Positions 54,830 through 63,146 of a DNA stretch of 64,000 nucleotides are shown here, one piece after another. The notes beneath the pieces are model-generated. The model did not search any database, was not told the origin of the DNA, and worked only from the letters and a program-made list of their open reading frames with translations. The stretch is taken from positions 310,001 through 374,000 of the forward strand of contig VZQC01006270.1 in assembly GCA_009823505.1 (NCBI GenBank), read 5' to 3'. The DNA is from Rhizomys pruinosus (lineage: Eukaryota; Chordata; Mammalia; Rodentia; Spalacidae). Each line of letters begins with the position of its first letter. Positions within the stretch are counted from its first letter, which is position 1. A program made the translations under genes and the position numbers.

Positions 54830-54930
54830 CTACAGTCTTACTCTGTATCCCAGACTAGCATGGAGCTCACTGTGTAGTTCAGGCTGGCCATGAACTTGTG
54901 GCATGGCAGTCCTCCTACCTCAGCCTTTCA
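54830..54930 (-). mobile_element. Old B1-like SINE
   Basis: GTCTTACTCTGTATCCCAGA, GTTCAGGCTGGCCATGAACT. Confidence 0.65.
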
Positions 54931-55142
54931 AAAAATATGTTTGTGTAGCAATGTTTTGCCTGCATGTGTGCAAGTGTACCATGTGCATGCAGTACCCATG
55001 AAGGCCAGAAGAGGGCACCATATCCCCTGGAACTGGAGTTACAGATGGCTGTAAACTGCCACGTGAATGCTGGGAACCAAACCCAGGATCTCTGAAAGAG
55101 CAGGCAGTGCTCTTAACCTCTGAACCATCTTTCCAGCCCCCT
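54931..55142 (-). mobile_element. B3/B2-class SINE
   Basis: GGAACTGGAGTTACAGATGG, GAATGCTGGGAACCAAACCC and CATCTTTCCAGCCCC at the head. Confidence 0.85.
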
Positions 55143-55221
55143 AGTTCAGTCTTCAGAGTTCTAAGATTAGAACATCAGCTACCATGTCTGCTTAATTGTG
55201 GGATTTTAAAATGTATTATTA

Positions 55222-55328
55222 TTGGGGGTGGGGATATAGCCCAGTAGTAGAGTGCTGGCCTAGCATGCACATGCCCAGGATTCAATTTCCAGGACTGAAA
55301 ACAAAACAAAATTATTATTATTATTATA
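55222..55328 (+). mobile_element. ID SINE
   Basis: GGGGATATAGCCCAGTAGTA, GAGTGCTGGCCTAGCATGC and CAGGATTCAATTTCCAGGAC, then an AAAAC/ATT tail. The tRNA-like A and B boxes are recognisable. Confidence 0.8.
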
Positions 55329-55500
55329 GTTATCTGTGTGTATTTGTAGGATATCTGCACGTGAGTGTAGTGGCCCACACAGGCCAAAGGCATGGGATTC
55401 CTCCTGAAACTGGAGTTATAAATGGTTGTGGGCCACCAGATGTGGGTGCTGGGAACCAAACTCAGGTCTTCTGGAAGAGGAGAAAGCACTCAGCCCCTAA
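55329..55500 (-). mobile_element. B3/B2-class SINE, truncated
   Basis: CTGAAACTGGAGTTATAAAT, GTGGGTGCTGGGAACCAAAC. Much of the head is lost. TAATTGTGRGATTTT on the far left (about 55193) and right (about 55499) encloses the ID and this SINE together. Confidence 0.7.
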
Positions 55501-55546
55501 TTGTGAGATTTTTTTTTTTAAGAGCAAAATTAAAAAAGACTAAAGA

Positions 55547-55757
55547 GGGGCTAGAGAGATGGCTCGGTGGTTAATAGCATTGGCTGCTCTTGAACCCAGG
55601 TTCAGTTGCCAGCACCCATATGGTGGCTAATTGTCCCTAACTCCATTGTCTACAGTGCCCACAGAGGTCAGAAGAGGGTTTCTGACCTCTGTGGGCACTG
55701 TAGACAATGTACTCATACACATAAAATAAAAATAATAAATACAGTATTTTTTAAAGG
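55547..55757 (+). mobile_element. B3/B2-class SINE carrying a perfect hairpin
   Basis: GGGGCTAGAGAGATGGCTCG head, AATAAAAATAATAAAT tail. The middle normally reading AGTTCCAGGGG... is replaced by an inverted copy of the downstream CTGACCTCTGTGGGCACTG region. Confidence 0.9.
55644..55709. repeat. Perfect 30-bp inverted repeat, 6-nt loop
   Basis: The left arm 55644-55673 begins CATTGTCTACAGTGCCC. The right arm 55680-55709 is its exact reverse complement and ends GGGCACTGTAGACAATG. The loop is GAGGGT. Confidence 0.97.
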
Positions 55758-55789
55758 AAGACTGAAGATCTGTCTGAGACCTTGAAAGA

Positions 55790-56002
55790 CTCCAAATTAT
55801 TGGTTTTTTGTTTGTTTGTTTGTTTGTTTTGTTTTGTTTTGTTTTGTTTTGTCTTTCTGAGACAGGGTCTCCTTGTAGCCCCAGCTGTCCTGGGACTCAC
55901 TCTGTAGACCAGGCTAGCCTTGAACTCACAAAGATCTGCCTGCCTCTGCCTCCTGAGTGCTAGGATTAAAGGAGTGTGCCACCATGCCTAGCCAAATTAT
56001 TT
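55790..56002 (-). mobile_element. B1 SINE with (TTTG)n tail and target-site duplication
   Basis: GTTTGTTTG and TTTTG units (55805-55850) are the tail. The body ends CACCATGCCTAGC. CCAAATTATT lies on both sides. Confidence 0.92.
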
Positions 56003-56071
56003 TTAACCTTGCATTTGAGACTCCCCAAAGGACCTTTGGATAGATTTTCAAAAATCTCCAAAACTGAATAA

Positions 56072-56131
56072 GAAAACAGTGGGATTACCCTCAGTGACGA
56101 GGAAAACAGCGGGATTACCCTCAGTGATGAG
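56072..56131. repeat. 30-bp tandem duplication
   Basis: GAAAACAGTGGGATTACCCT and GAAAACAGCGGGATTACCCT start 30 bp apart and continue through CAGTGAYGAG. Confidence 0.9.
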
Positions 56132-56675
56132 TCCAGGTGGGAATTTCTACTTTATTCAAAATGTATGCGACCTGGTCAGCACTGGAAATCATATGACAGG
56201 TATTGCGGGTGGCTGCAGGTATAGTGGGGAGATTCCTGGATGTATCAAGAGTCAGCATCAGCTCTGGGGACCTACCTGCTCCAAACCCTCCCTCCCCAGA
56301 CCTCAGCACAGCCTCTGTGCACCCCCAGCCCGGACTCTGCTGACGACACTAGAGGGCATCTGTGAGGCCTGTTTCCTGTTTCTGACAGTATTGCCTGCTC
56401 TGGGCAGCAGCTGTTGGTTGCCTCTCTAGAATTCTCCACACTCACAGCCTCCCCTCCCCATCTCCAGATGTAGCTGCTATCCCTGCTCCCTGGGGTCCTT
56501 TTGCCTTGCCTGGCCACCTCCTGCTCACTACCGTTAACCTGTTACAATAATTCCTCTGCTTTCTTTGTGCTGACTAAACATGATTGACACACTCTGAAAA
56601 TATGTAGCATTGTTTGGTTTTGTAACCTGGACTATTATTCTAACACTGGCAGGTACCTCACCAGCCGACCAGAAG
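56132..56675. other. Low-copy intronic DNA
   Basis: Nothing was recognised. Confidence 0.35.
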
Positions 56676-56676
56676 G

Positions 56677-56677
<1 letters not shown>

Positions 56678-56722
<45 letters not shown>
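56678..56722. repeat. (CA)n microsatellite
   Basis: Pure CA run of about 44 bases. Confidence 0.97.
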
Positions 56723-56725
<3 letters not shown>

Positions 56726-56772
56726 CTGAAAGTGGTTGCCAGCCTAATTAATTACAGTTTCCTATGCTAGAT

Positions 56773-57002
56773 CTTCCTTTTCTTTCTTTCTTCCTTTCTT
56801 TCTTCCTTTCTTTCTTCCTTTCTTTCTTCCTTTCTTCCTTCCTTCCTTTCTTCCTTCCTTTCTTCCTTCCTTTCTTCCTTCCTTCCTTCCTTTCTTCCTT
56901 CCTTTCTTCCTTCCTTTCTTCCTTCCTTTCTTCCTTCCTTTCTTCCTTCCTTCCTTTCTTCCTTCCTTCCTTTCTTCCTTCCTTCCTTCCTTTCTTTCTT
57001 TC
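56773..57002. repeat. Long (TTCC)n/(TTTC)n polypyrimidine tract
   Basis: About 230 bases containing only T and C on +, in TTTCTTCC and TTCCTTCC units. It explains the Phe/Leu/Ser and Lys/Glu/Arg open frames. Confidence 0.97.
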
Positions 57003-57134
57003 CTAAACTAGGTTTAAAAGCCTCTAGGAACACAAACACAAGGATTTTTCTTTCTATTCTTCATTTCTTTCTTTCAAATAACACTACAGAGGAAAATGAA
57101 CTTCATATTATTTTCTTTTAAAAAATTTAAAACG

Positions 57135-57180
57135 GGGCTGGAGATATGGCTCACCACTGACCCAGAGGAACAAGATTTCT
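57135..57180 (+). mobile_element. SINE head fragment
   Basis: GGGGCTGGAGATATGGCTCA is the start of a B3/ID-type SINE that stops abruptly. Confidence 0.55.
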
Positions 57181-57341
57181 CTCACTAACAGATTTCCTAA
57201 TCTTTTGTGTGGCTGATTTTATATGGAGGGTTGGAACTCCCACCACCTACTTTCTGAGGGAAACTGCCTTAGCACGCCTCTTCGTCTTGTGGTATTACAT
57301 AAACAATAAAGCACATTTGCTCTTTGGAAATATTATTACTT

Positions 57342-57398
<57 letters not shown>

Positions 57399-57448
57399 GG
57401 TCCCTGCACAAGGATGACACACAAATTTGTGAAGCGTTCCATATTTTT
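57342..57448 (+). pseudogene. U6 snRNA retrocopy, full length
   Basis: From GTGCTTGCTTCGGCAGCACA through GATACAGAGAAGATTAGCAT to GCGTTCCATATTTTT this covers all 107 positions of U6, with five or six substitutions, mostly C to T or G to A at CpG-like places. U6 is the catalytic-core spliceosomal snRNA. AAATATTATTACTT (57328-57341) before it and AAAATATTACTT (57456-57467) after it look like a target-site duplication with one ATT slip. I see no TATA box or proximal element at the usual upstream distances. It is therefore most likely an L1-mobilised, non-functional copy inside the Lrrfip1 intron. Confidence 0.93.
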
Positions 57449-57606
57449 TTAAAAGAAAATATTACTTAAATTGCAGTAAAAATATGCATAGCAAAAATTA
57501 GCCATCTTGCACAACTGAAACATCAGCTTCCCATTTCTTCATCCCCAGCTCCTGTCACCCACTATCCTTCTGTCCCTGTGACTCTGACTACCCTCAGGAC
57601 CTAGTC

Positions 57607-57706
57607 TGGGGTGTAGTACACTGCCACATGCTTGGCAGAGGAGAGAGCTGGGTTTGATACCCAGCATCCCCAAACCAATTAATAATAAAAAATAATAATA
57701 ATACAA
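57607..57706 (+). mobile_element. ID-like SINE
   Basis: GGGGTGTAGTACACTGCCAC, GGGTTTGATACCCAGCATCC, then an AATAATAAAAAATAATAATA tail. Confidence 0.7.
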
Positions 57707-57812
57707 CTCCAGGAATGTCATGCATGCGCAATCATGCAGTGTAGTTGCTTTGTAACTGACAAATGGACAGATGTTAATAATGATCTCATTTTAGACAGCT
57801 TTCAGTGAATGT

Positions 57813-58063
57813 TAGAATTTCCTTCCTTTTAAAAAATTATTTTTATATTTTGTGTATGAGTGTATTGCCTGCATGTGTGTAAGTACACCTGTGTTGTGCA
57901 GTGCCCACAGAGGATAGAAGAAGGAGTCAGATCCACTGGAACTGGAGTTGTGGACAATTGCTAGCCACTTACGGGAGCTGGGATTTGAACCTGGTTCTTC
58001 TTTAAGAACAGCCAGCGCTCTTAACCACTGAGCCATCTCTTCAGCCCCAGAGTTTCCTTCCTT
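57813..58063 (-). mobile_element. B3/B2-class SINE with target-site duplication
   Basis: The body is about 57832-58048, with CTGAGCCATCTCTTCAGCCC as the head. AGARTTTCCTTCCTTTT recurs on both sides. Confidence 0.9.
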
Positions 58064-58364
58064 TTTAAGGCTGAATATATCCTACTGTTTGGATGAGCCA
58101 CATTTTACCGATCTGTGAATTGCTTCTATTTACAAACAACACATGAGGTTTTTCACTTACTGTGACTTCTTTGAAATTTAATGTGGCTCCTTATTATATT
58201 ATCTGATGATGTTAGGCCCACAGCAGACCTGTGGTTGCTGCAGACTTGCTGGTGCTGGGCCTCCGCTGTCAGCAGTCTTTCCCTCTTCTTTCTGCTTTTT
58301 TCTTTCCTCATACCCCTTGTATTTCGACTGGTGATGAATATACTTAAAGTTAGAGATGTCTTAT

Positions 58365-58548
58365 AGGTAAAAGACTTTGCCTTTTAACTCTGATGACCTC
58401 TCAGTTCCATCTCTGGAACTTGTGGAAGGGGAGAACTGACTCCAAAAAGTTGTCCTTTGACATCTATATGTGTGGAGTGGCATGAGAGTCCCTGCCCATG
58501 CACATCCAGGAGCATGCATGCATACACTAATAAATTAAAGTTAGCAAT
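58365..58548 (+). mobile_element. B3A-class SINE, 5' altered
   Basis: GGAAGGGGAGAACTGACTCC, TTGTCCTTTGACATCTATAT and a TAATAAATTAAAG tail. Confidence 0.7.
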
Positions 58549-58588
58549 GCATCTAGGATATTCAGGTGTAAATATCGAACATGTGTTT

Positions 58589-58724
58589 TAAATAATCATT
58601 GACCTCGTCTGATCTCGGAAGCTAAGCAGGGTTGGGCCTGGTTAATATTTGGATGGGAGACAGCCTGGGAACACTGGGTGCTGTAGGCTTGAAATAAAAA
58701 TAAATAAATAAATAATCATTGACC
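58589..58724 (+). pseudogene. 5S rRNA retrocopy, 5'-truncated
   Basis: From CTCGTCTGATCTCGGAAGCT through GGATGGGAGACAGCCTGGGA to GGGTGCTGTAGGCTT it follows the 3' part of 5S rRNA (about 86 of 121 bases) with a few substitutions. 5S rRNA is a component of the large ribosomal subunit, transcribed by Pol III. The copy is followed by an A-rich tail (GAAATAAAAATAAATAAATA). TAAATAATCATTGACC flanks it perfectly (58589-58604 and 58709-58724). Truncation, tail and duplication identify an L1-type retroposition. The first 5S bases and part of the internal promoter are missing, so activity is unlikely. Confidence 0.95.
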
Positions 58725-58839
58725 ATTAGAATTGAAAGGTTTGAACATTTTCCGTTTTTTCATACTCTGAAATGGTTGTGTCTCTGTGTGCAAAATTGTC
58801 CCTCATTTTATAAACCTCTGCCAGGCTGGGATTAGGTCA
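58725..58839. other. Short low-copy spacer
   Basis: Nothing was recognised. Confidence 0.3.
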
Positions 58840-59025
58840 TATTTGGGGTGGCCCTATGGGTAAAGCTCAAGGACCAGAGTTTGGACCCCCAGCACCAAAT
58901 GAATCACAGAGGACTGGGTTCAGCAAGAGACCCTGCCTCACTCTGTAAATATGGTAGAGAGTGATGGAGGAGGGCCTCCACATGCACAAGTATACATATG
59001 TACCCACATACATGCACATACACAC
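58840..59025 (+). mobile_element. B4A-class SINE, internally deleted
   Basis: GGGGTGGCCCTATGGGTAAA, CCCCCAGCACCAAATGAATC, GTTCAGCAAGAGACCCTGCC and a CACATACATGCACATACACA tail. The B1-like middle is largely missing. Confidence 0.6.
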
Positions 59026-59285
59026 ATAAAGCCACCCCTGCCATGTGAGGGTCTCTGCACCCAAAAGGAGAAGTTCATGAGTTCCAATTGCCCAACCCCA
59101 TTCTTTAGAAACGAAGTCATACCTCCTTATCTGGCTGGTGAAGTTCAAGCACAGCCTTCTCGATTACATCTTAATGAGGAAGTACAGAGGCTTGCTGAAA
59201 GAAGTTGCACAAAGTTCAGGAATCTTATTCTAGAAAAGTAATGTGGTTAGTCCACGAGCTCCTGAAGCCTTGACTCGTTGATGCT

Positions 59286-59329
<44 letters not shown>

Positions 59330-59515
59330 AACCAGCTCCCATACTGTGGGTTTGCCAGGGCTCCCCCAGGCTGGGGGTTCTGAGCTGAAGGTCAGGAAGG
59401 TGAGAGTCATTCTGGGTATGGGAGGATTGAGGGGCAGGTTGGTCTGGGACAGAGGTTGTTCCTACATCTCTTTGTAAATGGTAGCTAGCACATTGTATGA
59501 AGACTAAATGTTCCT
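59026..59515. other. Low-copy DNA with (TG)n
   Basis: A pure TG run lies at 59288-59327. Nothing else was recognised. Confidence 0.5.
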
Positions 59516-59518
59516 TAA

Positions 59519-59688
59519 GGGGGGAGATGGCTTGGCAGTTAAAAGCCCTTACTGCTCTTTAGCTCCCATATTGGATAGCTCACCAGCATCTGTAACTCCA
59601 GCCCCAGGAAACCTGTCCTTTTTCTTTTCCAAGGGCACCCCTGCACACACCCACAATTAGAAATAATAAAAATAAATCTTGAAAGAAA
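59519..59688 (+). mobile_element. B3/B2-class SINE, old
   Basis: GGGGGGAGATGGCTTGGCAG, ATCTGTAACTCCAGCCCCAG and an AATAATAAAAATAAATC tail. Confidence 0.7.
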
Positions 59689-59699
59689 GCATTTCTTTT

Positions 59700-59902
59700 T
59701 TATATATAATTTCTGTGTATTTTCTGTGTATGAGTGTATTGCCTGCATGTATATAAGTGTACCTGTGTTGTGTAATGCACAAAAAGGTCAGAAGAGGTCT
59801 TCAGATCCCCTGAAACTGGATCTGGTGGGTGCTTCGAACTGAACCCACATCCTCTGTAAGAGCAAACAGGGCTTTTAACCACTGAGCCAGTTCTCCAGTC
59901 CC
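59700..59902 (-). mobile_element. B3/B2-class SINE
   Basis: TGAGTGTATTGCCTGCATGT, CTGAACCCACATCCTCTGTA and CTGAGCCAGTTCTCCAGTCC. Confidence 0.8.
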
Positions 59903-59924
59903 AAGAAAACATTCTAGTGGTTCT

Positions 59925-60000
59925 AGGTACCATTATCATGCCCATTTTACTGACAAGGAAACTGAGGCTCACAGAGGAGCTACATAAGAACTTGTGATTC
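59925..60000. mobile_element. MIR fragment
   Basis: CATTATCATGCCCATTTTAC, TGACAAGGAAACTGAGGCTC and ACAGAGGAGCTACATAAGAA are the conserved core and tail side of MIR, the ancient mammalian tRNA-derived SINE. Confidence 0.8.
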
Positions 60001-60440
60001 CCATTGGGCAGCGGCAGCCCAGGATCTATGCATCTGTCATGGGGCACAGTGACCCATCTCAAGACAGTGACAGCCTAACATCAACTGTAATAACAGCTGG
60101 TTCCTTTCATTGGCTGCTCAAAACTAGATTCTAGCCTTTCAGGAAACAGTGTCTTGGGAGACTTGTAATTTGTTTCCTTTCAGGCTCCTGAGTACCTGTT
60201 ATCTATCTACCTGATCTGTGATTGTAAATGCTACTTAAACTCTAACAGACCTGAGTCTTGTCCTGTATCATTATAGGGCAGGCACTAGCTCTTGAAGCCA
60301 CTGTGCCCTCATTGTCCCTAATTGTAGAGTGTACAATTGGAAAAGAAAGGTGGAGATCAGTTGTGAGATTGTGACGCAGGGAGTTCCGATCTTCAGATGC
60401 AGTGGAAAGTCAGCAAGGTACAAGGAGGAAGCAGATAATT
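60001..60440. other. Low-copy intronic DNA
   Basis: Nothing was recognised. Confidence 0.35.
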
Positions 60441-60444
60441 TTCT

Positions 60445-60485
60445 TTTTCTAAAAAATATTTTAAATTATGTCTCTGAGTGTGTGT

Positions 60486-60551
<66 letters not shown>

Positions 60552-60695
60552 AAGGCCTATAGAGACCAGAAGAGGGCTTCAGGACCCCTGGAGCTGAGTT
60601 ATTGGTGGTTCTGAGCCCCTCGATGTGGGTGCTGGGGACCAAACTTGAGCCCCCTGCAAGAGTAACACATGGTGTTAAAGTTCTGAGCCACCTCA
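60445..60695 (-). mobile_element. B3-class SINE containing a (GA)n expansion
   Basis: A GA run (about 60486-60553) sits where the tail side of the SINE should be. GTGGGTGCTGGGGACCAAAC and TTCTGAGCCACCTC are the head side. Confidence 0.7.
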
Positions 60696-60844
60696 AATAG
60701 AAAATTTCTAAGGTCTCATAGATAGTCTACACCTGGGCGTCTGTAGTAACAAACAAATAATCCACACATCCCTGTGACCTAGAATGATTCTTTTATAGTG
60801 GAAAAAAGATACAATCCCATCTAAAGCCCCAGACAGGAATATGC

Positions 60845-60976
60845 AGTGTGTGAGGAGATGGCTCAGCAGGTAAAGGCATAGGCCATCCTGACAACCCGAG
60901 TTCATTCCCCAGGACCACACTGTGGAAGGAGAGAACTGACTCAAAAGTTGCCCTCTGCGCAGTGGCCTGTGTAAAC

Positions 60977-61025
<49 letters not shown>

Positions 61026-61033
61026 GCGCGCGC
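60845..61033 (+). mobile_element. B3A-class SINE with (CA)n-(CG)n tail
   Basis: GAGGAGATGGCTCAGCAGGT, GTGGAAGGAGAGAACTGACT. The tail is a CA run (60979-61022) ending in CGCGCGCGCGC. Confidence 0.85.
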
Positions 61034-61310
61034 TTTCTAACTTAACTAATAAATGTGAGAAAGATCTTAAACAGAAATTTGCAGGGATCCACAGGAAGAA
61101 AACTTAAAAAAGAGAAATCTTCTTCCTTACTGAGAAAATTCAGTGCTGAAGTTATCAATCCATCCCTAAAACAGTTATAAATGTAATAAAATGCAAATGA
61201 AATCCCAGCTTAGGAGGAGAGTTGGTTTGACACTTGACAACTAGACTTGAGTTAATTTGGAAAAATAAACAGTGAGTTCAACTAAGAAATTTTGGAGAAA
61301 GAATAAGGAA
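61034..61310. other. Low-copy intronic DNA
   Basis: Nothing was recognised. Confidence 0.3.
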
Positions 61311-61313
61311 GGT

Positions 61314-61425
61314 TGGAGCTAAGCAATGGCTCAGTGGTTAAGAACCTGGCTGCTCTTGCAGAGGACCTGGGTTCAATTCCCAGCATCCAGATGGCTGGTA
61401 ACAACCACCCATAATTTCCTTCCCA
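61314..61425 (+). mobile_element. B3/B2-class SINE, head half only
   Basis: AAGCAATGGCTCAGTGGTTA, ACCTGGGTTCAATTCCCAGC. Its 3' half is missing where the next B1 begins. Confidence 0.8.
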
Positions 61426-61583
61426 GGGGTGGTGCACGCCTTTAATCCCAGCACTCGGGAGGCAGAGGCAGGTGGATCTCTGTGAGTTCAAGGCCAGCCT
61501 GGTCTACAAAGTGAGTTCCAGGCCAGCGAGGGCTACAAGGAGACCCTGTCTCAAAAACACCAAAAAAATAAATAAATAAAAAC
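61423..61583 (+). mobile_element. B1 SINE
   Basis: CCAGGGGTGGTGCACGCCTT to CCCTGTCTCAAAAACACC, with an AAATAAATAAATAAAAA tail. Confidence 0.9.
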
Positions 61584-61647
61584 AAATCTCTTTTTAAGAA
61601 TACAGAGGGTGATTTTCAACTTTGTCGTAGCTTCTAGGCTTTCTGCT

Positions 61648-61892
61648 CATCTTTCCTTTCTTTTTAATTTTATTTATTTTTTATGTGTATGAATGTACTG
61701 TCTGCATGTAGGTTTGTGCACCTGTGTCGAGCAATGCCTTGGAGGCCAGAAGAGGGTGTCAGATTCCCCTGGAACTGGAGTTAAAGACAGTTCTCAGCAG
61801 CCCTGTGGGTACTGGGGATCAAACCCAGGTCCTCTGCAAGAGCAATCTGTGCTCTTAACCGCTAGGCCATCTCTCCAGGCTGTCTTTCCTTT
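61648..61892 (-). mobile_element. B3/B2-class SINE with target-site duplication
   Basis: The body is about 61662-61880. GTGCACCTGTGTCGAGCAAT, CTAGGCCATCTCTCCAGGC. TCTTTCCTTTCTT lies on both sides. Confidence 0.9.
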
Positions 61893-62965
61893 CTTACTCA
61901 AACATTTTTGGTGGGCTTTGGATAAGATTCTAGTTCCAGAACCAGAGAATTGTAGAAAGAGACTTCTAACAATATGTAAAGCCGTCACACAGCAACAAAA
62001 CTCCCATAGTTCCATGTGTACCCAGAGCAGCCAGCTGTTTATTCTCCATTTTCTTTCAGTCTTTGTACGCAGACATATTTTGTAATCTATCATCACATTC
62101 ATAATGCACTTGTCCAAAAGCAGAGACACCAGAAGCTGGGCTTTGGAAGTAGCATGAAGCAGTGGCAGAACCGTGGGCTTAAGGGAGGACAGCTGCCTGG
62201 AGGAGAGCCAGCATCCCCTGAGCACCCCAAAATGTCAATAGCTTTCAACCTGATTCAGTGACACTGACTTGCCTCAGGACTTCCCTAACCTGAATGTAAC
62301 CTGACTCCAGAGACTGTCCTGTGGGAAAAGTCATGTGTGTTTGTCAAATAAACAGGACCAGCTGTGAGTTCTGCAGCATCGGCACCTGTATGCGCTGGTC
62401 CCACCCCCACGCTGGCAATCCCACCTGGTAGGAGCAACTCTCCATTTTCCACGGAAGCTGGAAAGGGATCTCACGATTTGCTAGAAACAATGGACTAGGT
62501 GAAGAACAGGATTTCCAACCAGTCAGCCAAATTCTCCCCTGGAGTTTGGGGGTTCCTTTCCTTTCCTGAGTCAAGTGCGGGGTTGCATGCTCTCCCAGCA
62601 GCCTCTGCTCTCTGGTCAGTCCTTGTCTGAGTCTCGCTCTTGCTTTGAGGCTCTTTCTTCTAGCCCACTTGTGCAGTCACAGATTAGCCTTCACAGGACC
62701 CTGTGACTTCAGAAATCAGTCCTCAGCTTCCCACCCTGGCCCTCTCCTGGGTTCTTAGTGCTTTCTGGCTATTCTCAACAACCAGCTTTGCCTTTGACTT
62801 CATAGTTGATGGAGAAGAAAGCAGCAGATGTTAGCTGATGTGTTCCTGCTTTTCCGAACTCTCCATTATTGCTGCGCCCTCCCATGGGTCTGTGGGGAGT
62901 GGCTCCTCTGCACGGATTGGCTACTCAATGGCCTCCCACCATTTGGTGGCAGGTAGAAGCCCTCT
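61893..62965. other. Low-copy intronic DNA
   Basis: No exon or repeat was recognised. Confidence 0.4.
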
Positions 62966-62969
62966 ACAT

Positions 62970-63146
62970 CAAGAGTTCTCAACTGCACCCACCTGGCAAT
63001 GTCTGAACACAGTTTGGGTTGCCACAGGGGGTGGAGGGTGCTGTGGTATCTGATGGCTCGAGGCTGGGATACTACACCAGACAGCCTTCCACAAGAAAAA
63101 CTCAGTTCACCCTTAATGTCAATAAGGCTGACCTTGAGAAATCCAG
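62970..63146. mobile_element. MER20-like hAT-Charlie DNA transposon remnant
   Basis: AAGAGTTCTCAACTGCACCC at one end, ACCTGGCAATGTCTGAACAC, TTGGGTTGCCACAGGGGGTG, then AATGTCAATAAGGCTGACCT and TTGAGAAATCC at the other. The ends are decayed hAT terminal inverted repeats. MER20 is an old non-autonomous eutherian family. Confidence 0.8.

Noticed and set aside
56764..57039. Phe/Ser-Leu and Lys/Glu/Arg repeat peptides
   Set aside because: They are translations of the TTCC/TTTC tract.
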